A stretch of 7,466 nucleotides of DNA, from contig JALOQT010000040.1 of the NCBI GenBank assembly GCA_025453375.1, forward strand, positions 1 through 7,466, read 5' to 3'. Each line of letters opens with the position of its first letter. The first letter of the stretch is position 1. The translations under genes and the position numbers were made by a program. Below the pieces are notes generated by a model. It saw only the letters and a program-made list of their open reading frames with translations, did not search any database and was not told the DNA's origin. This document shows positions 1-3,653 of the stretch, piece by piece. The DNA is from Phycisphaerales bacterium. GTDB lineage: Bacteria; Planctomycetota; Phycisphaerae; Phycisphaerales; UBA1924.

Positions 1-289
1 CGAAGCCTGCCCGCAGTTCAACAAGGAAGAGGACCCCAAGAGCTGGGACGGCGCGTTCATCGGCGCTCACGCCATCAGCCAGGCACGTCTCTTCAACATG
101 CACGCGACGGGCAAGCAGCTCGAACGCGACCGCCTCGAAGCCCTCGCCGGCGCCGGCGGCATCAACGACTGCGGCAACGCTCAGAACTGCGTCAAGGTCT
201 GCCCGAAGAAGATCCCACTGACCGAAAGCATCGCCGCCATCGGCCGCGCGGTGACAATCCACAAGGTCAAGCAGTTCCTGGGCCTGTGA
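1..289 (+). CDS. sdhB: Succinate dehydrogenase/fumarate reductase iron-sulfur subunit, C-terminal part (5' end outside window)
   Basis: Reading from base 2, 95 codons are open and end in TGA at 287-289; the gene starts before the window. SdhB carries electrons from the FAD of SdhA through [2Fe-2S], [4Fe-4S] and [3Fe-4S] clusters to the membrane anchor, coupling succinate oxidation to quinone reduction (or the reverse in fumarate reductase). Seen here is the C-terminal ferredoxin-like domain: a Cys in EACPQFN (fragment residue 3), the stretch FIGAHAISQARLFNMH, and CGNAQNCVKVCPKKIPLTES with Cys at fragment residues 57, 63 and 67. That C-x5-C-x3-C spacing is the family pattern for ligands of the [3Fe-4S] and [4Fe-4S] clusters. 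The wording resembles the type found with single-polypeptide cytochrome b anchors (Bacillus-like) more than the E. coli type. It is probably the last gene of its operon, since the next gene is 237 nt away behind repeats. FrdB cannot be excluded from this fragment. Confidence 0.93.
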   Translation, partial: EACPQFNKEEDPKSWDGAFIGAHAISQARLFNMHATGKQLERDRLEALAGAGGINDCGNAQNCVKVCPKKIPLTESIAAIGRAVTIHKVKQFLGL

Positions 290-352
290 GTGACGAGCGA
301 CGAGCGACGAGCGACGAGCGACGAGCGACGAGCGACGAGCAATTCGTACACG
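287..352. repeat. Tandem repeat, 7 units of GACGAGC, starting at the sdhB stop codon
   Basis: Seven perfect heptamers GACGAGC occupy 292-340. The sdhB stop TGA (287-289) runs straight into the array through the string TGAGTGACGAG. Four bases after the array comes CGTACACG (345-352). The stop side (TGAGYGACGA) and the far side (CGTACACG) are both shared with the different 8-nt array after rplT, so the feature is drawn to include these flanks. It lies in the 3' untranslated region of sdhB. The two small minus-strand open frames rich in SSLVARR repeats across it are translations of the repeat, not genes. Confidence 0.9.
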
Positions 353-369
353 CGCCGACCGCCCAACCT

Positions 370-445
370 CCTTCTCCCGCCCCGCGGGAGAAGGTGCCGA
401 GTGCGGCGTCCAGCCGCACGAAGGCGGATGAGGGTGCATCCCGCC
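370..445. repeat. REP-like element made of three consecutive hairpins
   Basis: Three inverted repeats lie almost end to end. The first is an 11-bp perfect stem, CCTTCTCCCGC (370-380) with GCGGGAGAAGG (384-394) and a CCC loop. The second is GTGCGGC (401-407) with GCCGCAC (413-419) and a 5-nt loop. The third is GGCGGATG (423-430) with CATCCCGCC (437-445), with one bulged C. The general style (CTCTCCC...GGGAGAGGGTG...GGATGAGGGTG) resembles dispersed REP-type palindromes seen in intergenic DNA of many GC-rich bacteria. That comparison is from memory, not a search. It could also stabilise the 3' end of sdhB mRNA, but no U-tract follows, so it is not a standard intrinsic terminator. The remaining 446-526 is C-rich and shows nothing recognisable. 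Confidence 0.6.
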
Positions 446-526
446 TGAAGCGCTCATGACCCGCCACGACCGCGATCTCAACCTTTCGCACAGCCACCCC
501 ACCCCCACACCCCCCACCGCCATCCC

Positions 527-1192
527 ATGGCCAACCGCTCCCCGCTCGTCGACGCCTACATCGCCAAGCAGGCCGACTTCGCCCGCCCGATCCTGACGCG
601 TCTGCGCGAGATGATCCACCGTGCCTGCCCGAGCGTCACGGAGACCATCAAGTGGGGCATGCCGTCGTTCGAGTATCACGGCTTGCTCTGCGGCTTCGCC
701 GCGTTCAAAGCCCACGCCACCTTCGGCTTCTGGAAACATGACCAAGTCATGCCCAACGGCGAAGGCTCTCGCGAAGCCATGGGCAGCTTCGGCCGCATGA
801 CCACCCTGCGCGATGTCCCCAAGGTCACGCAGTTCAACACCTGGATGCGCAAGGCCATGCACATCAACGAAACCCGCGCGGCCACACCCAAGCGCGCGAC
901 GAAGCCCACTCAGCGTGCATCATCCGCAAGCCCAGCCACCGCGACGCCTTCGACACGCCGCCCCAAGCCCGCTCGCCCGCCCATCCCGATGCCCGCCGAA
1001 CTGCACGCCGCGCTGGCCAAGAGTGCCGCCGCTCGCGATACCTACGCGAAGCTCGCCCCCAGCCACCAACGCGAGTACCTCGAGTGGATCACCGAAGCCA
1101 AAACCACCCCCACGCGCGACCGCCGCATCGCGACGACCATCGAATGGCTCGCTGAGGGCAAACGCCGCAACTGGAAGTACGAACGAAAGTGA
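527..1192 (+). CDS. DUF1801 + YdeI/OmdA-type fusion protein, 221 aa
   Basis: The product has two recognisable halves. Residues about 8-112 match the DUF1801 (YdhG-like) fold: VDAYIAKQ, then LREMIHRACPSVTETIKWGMPSF and the aromatic FAAFKAHATFGFW stretch, ending in FNTWMRKAM. Residues about 155-218 match the YdeI/OmdA helical family: MPAELHAALAKSAAARDTYAKL, SHQREYLEWITEAKT, RDRRIATTIEWLAEGKRRNWKY. A low-complexity Ala/Thr/Pro/Arg linker (about 116-152) joins them. This two-part arrangement is common in bacterial YdeI-family proteins. Neither domain has a firm biochemical function; YdeI/OmdA names come from reported links to peptide or outer-membrane phenotypes in enterics, which should not be transferred here. 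No signal peptide or membrane segment is seen, so it is probably cytosolic. The start is the first ATG of the frame. There is no Shine-Dalgarno (the upstream is CCACCGCCATCCC), so the start could be leaderless or SD-independent. It appears monocistronic. Confidence 0.82.
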   Translation: MANRSPLVDAYIAKQADFARPILTRLREMIHRACPSVTETIKWGMPSFEYHGLLCGFAAFKAHATFGFWKHDQVMPNGEGSREAMGSFGRMTTLRDVPKVTQFNTWMRKAMHINETRAATPKRATKPTQRASSASPATATPSTRRPKPARPPIPMPAELHAALAKSAAARDTYAKLAPSHQREYLEWITEAKTTPTRDRRIATTIEWLAEGKRRNWKYERK

Positions 1193-1276
1193 AACTGACA
1201 GGCGCGGTGCACGCACTATCTCCCTACACCCTCCCACGCCCCGACCGACCAATGTTCATCACCCCACACGAAAGAA
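1193..1276. other. Short intergenic spacer, nothing recognised
   Basis: Eighty-four bases lie between the stop of the DUF1801/YdeI gene and the 3' end of the minus-strand tRNA, so the two transcripts converge here. I see no strong hairpin with a T-tract for either strand, and no open frame with credible coding character. Confidence 0.5.
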
Positions 1277-1350
1277 TGCCGAGGGGCGGACTCGAACCGC
1301 CGACCTCCGGGTTATGAATCCAGCGCTCTAACCAGCTGAGCTACCTCGGC
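1277..1350 (-). tRNA. tRNA with CAT anticodon, most likely elongator tRNA-Met
   Basis: Read on the minus strand, the 74 nt fold as a full cloverleaf. The acceptor stem GCCGAGG pairs perfectly with CCTCGGC. The D stem is GCTC/GAGC with an AGCTGGTTA loop. The anticodon loop is TTCATAA, with anticodon CAT. The variable loop has five bases, and the T arm is GGCGG-TTCGAGT-CCGCC. The discriminator is A at 1277. CCA is not encoded (the next bases read TTC), so it must be added by CCA nucleotidyltransferase. It is not the initiator: positions 1 and 72 form a normal G-C pair and the anticodon stem lacks the three consecutive G-C pairs of tRNA-fMet. A lysidine-modified tRNA-Ile2 is the alternative for a CAT anticodon, and sequence inspection alone does not fully exclude it. 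The last anticodon-stem pair is an A-C mismatch (31/39). Confidence 0.93.
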
Positions 1351-1361
1351 GAAGGGTCGAG

Positions 1362-1390
1362 AGTTTAGCGAGCACGGGGGCGGTGGTCCA
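1362..1390 (-). promoter_or_regulatory. Sigma-70-like promoter for the tRNA
   Basis: On the minus strand, TGGACC (1390-1385; four of six bases match TTGACA) and TAAACT (1367-1362; four of six match TATAAT) are separated by exactly 17 nt. Transcription would start near 1355, a few bases before the mature tRNA 5' end at 1350. That placement is what is expected of a single-tRNA transcription unit. The assignment is inference from spacing and similarity only. Confidence 0.45.
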
Positions 1391-1688
1391 GCGGTCGGGG
1401 GGCGTTCGAGGTTCGGAAGTGGCGGCGGGCGGGGGCTGCGGGGTCGAGCACGGGTCGAGAGCGCGTTGAAGCGGCGGAGCGACGGAGCGATGAAGGGAGA
1501 GGCAGACGCGGCCCGCTGGGTGTGTGGAGCCGTGCACGGATCGCGGGTGTTCGGCGCATGTCACACAGCCACCGTGCTTGACAGGCCCCTGCCAGTGGCC
1601 CCGGCCCGGAGGTCCGGGATACCCCGAATGTGACGCCCCCTCCCCCTCGCCACTCGCGCCTCATCAGGCGCCACTTCCCTCCCCCCAC
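1391..1688. other. Non-coding divergent region between tRNA promoter and rpmI promoter
   Basis: No open frame here looks coding; the frames that cross it lack homology-like character and use rare-looking codon patterns. It contains a degenerate 8-nt repeat (1469-1495: AAGCGGCG, GAGCGACG, GAGCGATG, AAG) related to the octamer array after rplT. It also contains a perfect inverted repeat CCCGGA-GG-TCCGGG (1605-1618). Two 10-mers, GGGTCGAGAG and CGAGCACGGG, occur both next to the tRNA promoter (1354-1363 and 1369-1378) and again at 1445-1461, which may reflect a small local duplication. A TTGACA at 1578-1583 has no matching -10. An infC gene, expected in the classical operon at this place, is absent. 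Confidence 0.55.
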
Positions 1689-1717
1689 TTTCCCCGACCA
1701 CGCGGCGTGCCTATCAT
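1689..1717 (+). promoter_or_regulatory. Candidate promoter and short leader of rpmI
   Basis: TATCAT at 1712-1717 matches five of six bases of the -10 consensus. At a 17-nt spacing upstream lies TTTCCC (1689-1694), a weak -35. A start near 1724 would leave a leader of about 94 nt before the rpmI ATG. That leader begins with a small hairpin, CGCGG-AGGA-CCGCG (1728-1741), and also holds ACCC-ATTTC-GGGT. Both elements are short, and the assignment rests on sequence similarity alone. Confidence 0.35.
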
Positions 1718-1817
1718 CGAGGCCCGTCGCGGAGGACCGCGTTGGGTGTGGTGTCAACTTTGGCGCGTCGTCACCCATTTCGGGTCTCGTCGCGTTCGCC
1801 GGTTCGGAGTCGATTTC

Positions 1818-2117
1818 ATGCAACGCAAGAATAAGCCGCACAAGGGTCTGCTCAAGCGCGTCCGGGTCACCAAGACGGGCCTGGTCAAGCACAAGAGCGC
1901 CAACAGCAAGCACCTTAAGAGCGGCAAGAGCCCCAATCGCCTGCGCAAGCTCCGCAAGGACCGCTTCGCTTCCAACGCTGAAGCCAAGGCGCTGGAGCGT
2001 CAGCTTCACCGTCGCCTGCGCGGCCGCGATCAGAGCCGCGCCACGCTGCGGAAGAGCCCGTCGCCTGCCGAGAGCAAGGCCCGCAAGGCCGCTCGCGCTG
2101 CTGCCGCGACGAAGTAA
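1818..2117 (+). CDS. rpmI: 50S ribosomal protein bL35 with basic C-terminal extension, 99 aa
   Basis: bL35 is a small basic protein of the large ribosomal subunit. The first 60 or so residues fit the family: MQRKNKPHKGLLKRVRVT, then KTGLVKHKSANSKHL (the conserved K-x-G-K/L-x-K-H/R-K block), then KSPNRLRKLRKDRF. The family is usually about 64-66 residues long, so residues about 66-99 are an extra tail. That tail is rich in Arg, Lys and Ala with no acidic cluster, for example RQLHRRLRGRDQSR and KARKAARAAAATK. The start chosen is the ATG at 1818, preceded by CGGAG (1805-1809) at an 8-nt spacing. The frame is open far upstream to 1524, but that part has no bL35 character and Pro/Arg-rich non-coding composition. 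rplT follows 167 nt downstream on the same strand. In many bacteria infC precedes rpmI; here it does not. Confidence 0.93.
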   Translation: MQRKNKPHKGLLKRVRVTKTGLVKHKSANSKHLKSGKSPNRLRKLRKDRFASNAEAKALERQLHRRLRGRDQSRATLRKSPSPAESKARKAARAAAATK

Positions 2118-2284
2118 CGCTGCGTAGAGGATCAACCCCGTCGCGCCGGCCCACAGCCTGCCCGACGATTCACCTCACACGACTCGCCGTCACTGGCTGG
2201 CGTGTGGGGATCCCGTCAGCCGGGATCGAAGTACGCGTCGGGTGACGCGTCCCCGGGAGCTGGCGTCAATTCAGGAGGTGGCTT
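2118..2284 (+). promoter_or_regulatory. Structured rpmI-rplT spacer with possible Shine-Dalgarno sequestration
   Basis: The spacer is long for a two-gene ribosomal operon. It can form two adjacent hairpins: GATCCCG (2209-2215) with CGGGATC (2221-2227), 5-nt loop; and ACGCGTC (2233-2239) with GACGCGT (2244-2250), 4-nt loop. The second competes with a pairing of GACGC (2244-2248) with GCGTC (2263-2267), so alternative folds are possible. CACCTC at 2171-2176 is exactly complementary to GAGGTG inside the rplT Shine-Dalgarno (2275-2280), extendable by one G-T wobble. In E. coli and B. subtilis the infC-rpmI-rplT operon is autoregulated by L20 binding to leader RNA. Whether this spacer is such a target is inference. 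The ribosome binding site itself, AGGAGGTG at 2273-2280, is nearly perfect. Confidence 0.4.
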
Positions 2285-3163
2285 ATGCCACGCGTTCGTA
2301 AAGGTGCGGCCCGCACGCAGGCCCGCAAGAAGTTGCTCCGTCTCGCTCGTGGTTTCTACGGTCAGCGCAGCACGCACAAGTGGAAGGCGAAGGTCGCGCT
2401 GGTCAAGGCCGGCGTGTACAAGTATCGCCATCGCCGCCTGATCAAGCGTGACATGCGCGCCCTCTGGATCACGCGCCTCACCGCTGCGTGCAAGATGCGC
2501 GGCACGCGCTACTCGACGTTCATCAACGGCCTGCGCCTCAGCGGCATCCTGCTCAACCGCAAGATGCTCAGCGAGCTGGCCATCCACGACACCAAGGCCT
2601 TCGACGCGGTGTGCAAGACCGCGACCGATGCGGCCAAGGCCCACGCCGGCAAGTCGGGCATCAAGACGGGTATCGAGTTCGTCGATGCCCCGAAGGCCGA
2701 CAAGCCCGCCAAGACCGCTGCGAAGGCTGCCGGCTCCAAGAGCGGCTCCAGCAACGACATCGAGGACATCGAGGGCATCGGCCCGGTGATGGCCAAGAAG
2801 CTCGCCCCGCTGGGGATCAAGACGATCGCCGACCTGCGCGAACACGGCAAGACCGCCGCGGCACGCGAGCAGATCGCCGAGAAGTCCGGCATCAAGAGCG
2901 AGAGCATCCACAAGTGGACGATGGCCGCCGACTTCTTCCGCCTCAGCGGGATGGACGGCAACCAGGCCGAACTGCTCGTGGCCAACGGCGTCAAGACGGT
3001 GCCGGCCCTGGCCAAGCAGGACGGCGCGGCCCTGAGCAAGAAGCTCGCGGCGGGCAACGTCGACGCCAGCGGCAAGTCCATCGCCCCACGCACGCCCGAC
3101 GCGGCGGAAGTGAACGGCTGGATCGCCCAGGCCAAGTCCCTGCCGGCTGTTGTGGCTGAGTGA
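2285..3163 (+). CDS. rplT: 50S ribosomal protein bL20 fused to a C-terminal DUF4332-like helix-hairpin-helix domain, 292 aa
   Basis: Residues 1-118 are a complete bL20, a 23S rRNA-binding protein needed early in 50S assembly: MPRVRKGAARTQARKKLL, LARGFYGQRST, KAGVYKYRHRRLIKRDMRALWI, YSTFINGLRLSGILLNRKML and LAIHDTKAFDAVC all follow the family order. bL20 normally ends near residue 118. Here the frame continues without interruption through a linker (about 119-157, Lys/Ala/Ser/Gly-rich) into a DUF4332-like module. The first helix-hairpin-helix is at about 158-184 (DIEDIEGIGPVMAKKLAPLG), followed by a middle part KTAAAREQIAEKSGIKSESI. The second is at about 217-244 (LSGMDGNQAELLVANGVKT), and the domain closes with PDAAEVNGWIAQAKSLP (271-287). 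DUF4332 proteins are usually separate; helix-hairpin-helix units commonly bind nucleic acid backbones. The start is fixed by AGGAGGTG at 2273-2280, with 6 nt between AGGAGG and ATG. I expect a ribosomal protein with a surface-exposed appendage of unknown role. Codon use looks the same in both halves, so no sign of recent acquisition. Confidence 0.93.
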   Translation: MPRVRKGAARTQARKKLLRLARGFYGQRSTHKWKAKVALVKAGVYKYRHRRLIKRDMRALWITRLTAACKMRGTRYSTFINGLRLSGILLNRKMLSELAIHDTKAFDAVCKTATDAAKAHAGKSGIKTGIEFVDAPKADKPAKTAAKAAGSKSGSSNDIEDIEGIGPVMAKKLAPLGIKTIADLREHGKTAAAREQIAEKSGIKSESIHKWTMAADFFRLSGMDGNQAELLVANGVKTVPALAKQDGAALSKKLAAGNVDASGKSIAPRTPDAAEVNGWIAQAKSLPAVVAE

Positions 3164-3241
3164 GCGACGAAGCGGCGTGGGGGGGCGACGAAGCGACGAA
3201 GCGACGAAGCGACGAAGCGACGAAGCGACGAAGCGTACACG
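3161..3241. repeat. Tandem repeat, CGACGAAG x6 plus one isolated unit, starting at the rplT stop codon
   Basis: The rplT stop TGA (3161-3163) runs into one copy of CGACGAAG (3165-3172). A G-rich interruption follows (3173-3185), then six perfect octamers (3186-3233), directly followed by CGTACACG (3234-3241). The array lies between the rplT stop and the operon terminator, so it should be transcribed as part of the rplT 3' UTR. Its flanks match those of the heptamer array after sdhB. Frames rich in RRFVASSL across it are repeat translations, not proteins. Confidence 0.9.
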
Positions 3242-3254
3242 TGAGAACTTCTTG

Positions 3255-3285
3255 ACCGCCGCGCGTGATCGCGGCGGTTTTTCTT
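3255..3285 (+). terminator. Intrinsic terminator of rpmI-rplT
   Basis: ACCGCCGCG (3255-3263) and CGCGGCGGT (3270-3278) form a perfect 9-bp, very GC-rich stem with the 6-nt loop CGTGAT, directly followed by a T-rich run (TTTTTCTTT through 3286). It sits 92 nt after the rplT stop, beyond the tandem repeat. The left arm is not preceded by an A-tract, so it should act on the plus strand only. Confidence 0.93.
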
Positions 3286-3301
3286 TGTGGCCAACAGCGT
3301 T

Positions 3302-3342
3302 GGGCGGGGGGCGGGGGGGCGGGGGGGCGAGGGGGGCAGGGG
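3302..3342 (+). other. G-rich tract able to form a G-quadruplex
   Basis: Six runs of 3, 6, 7, 7, 6 and 4 guanines (3302-3304, 3306-3311, 3313-3319, 3321-3327, 3331-3336, 3339-3342) are separated by one to three bases. This easily satisfies the usual four-runs-of-three pattern with short loops. It begins 16 nt after the T-tract of the terminator. No gene overlaps it with credible coding character. Confidence 0.7.
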
Positions 3343-3653
3343 AGGTGTCGTGTGCTGCACGGCAGGCGGCGTTCCTGCCGCGTCGCACGCCGGGGGCGAT
3401 CGCGGCATTGGCCATTACCGCCCCACTGCCGCGTGCGGCGACGGGTGGCCCTGCGGGTCTTCAAATCGTGCCGCGTGGCTCTGGAGCGATCGTGGCGCAT
3501 GTCACGTGTTTTGCGCTGCCGCGCGGGCCACCGTGACGCGGCTGGCACGCGGCTTGCGACTTGCGTGCGCTTTGATGAAGCCCCCGAAACCAACACGCAC
3601 TCAAGCCTCAGTTCGCAAACGAGTTTCAAATGCGTTCGCGGCTTGCCTGGGTG
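3343..3653. other. Non-coding region between convergent gene ends
   Basis: This stretch separates the rplT transcription unit from the 3' end of the minus-strand membrane-protein gene. I see no convincing gene. Inverted repeats are present: CGGCAGG (3360-3366) with CCTGCCG (3374-3380), and GCACGC (3545-3550) with GCGTGC (3563-3568). Neither has a T-tract that would make it a clear terminator for the minus strand. The frames open here are arginine- and glycine-rich shadows. Confidence 0.5.

Noticed and set aside
292..340. CRISPR array candidate
   Set aside because: Units of 7 nt follow each other directly with no spacers; this is a simple tandem repeat. The same holds for 3186-3233.
181..497. 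Minus-strand frames with SSLVARR repeats as small genes
   Set aside because: They are translations of the heptamer array plus the antisense of sdhB and the REP-like element; no credible start signal or family.
813..1331. 172-aa plus-strand frame overlapping the DUF1801/YdeI gene and the tRNA
   Set aside because: Ser/Pro/Arg-rich alternative frame; it runs across the tRNA on the opposite strand and has no recognisable domain.
1578..1606. Promoter based on the perfect TTGACA at 1578-1583
   Set aside because: At 16-18 nt spacing there is only GC-rich sequence with no -10-like hexamer.
1524..1817. Extended N-terminus for bL35 from the ATG at 1524
   Set aside because: The added 98 residues are Pro/Arg/Gly-rich without bL35 character, and the ATG at 1818 has a well-placed GGAG.
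1365..2135. 256-aa minus-strand frame over rpmI and upstream region
   Set aside because: Antisense of bL35 with low-complexity Arg/Pro/Ala composition and no family features.
2488..3159. Alternative plus-strand frame inside rplT
   Set aside because: Arg/Gln/Gly-rich out-of-frame reading of a GC-rich gene; shadow.
2216..3415. 399-aa minus-strand frame as a gene
   Set aside because: It is the antisense of rplT and of the repeat and G tract. The plus-strand frame has an unmistakable bL20 sequence with a perfect Shine-Dalgarno.
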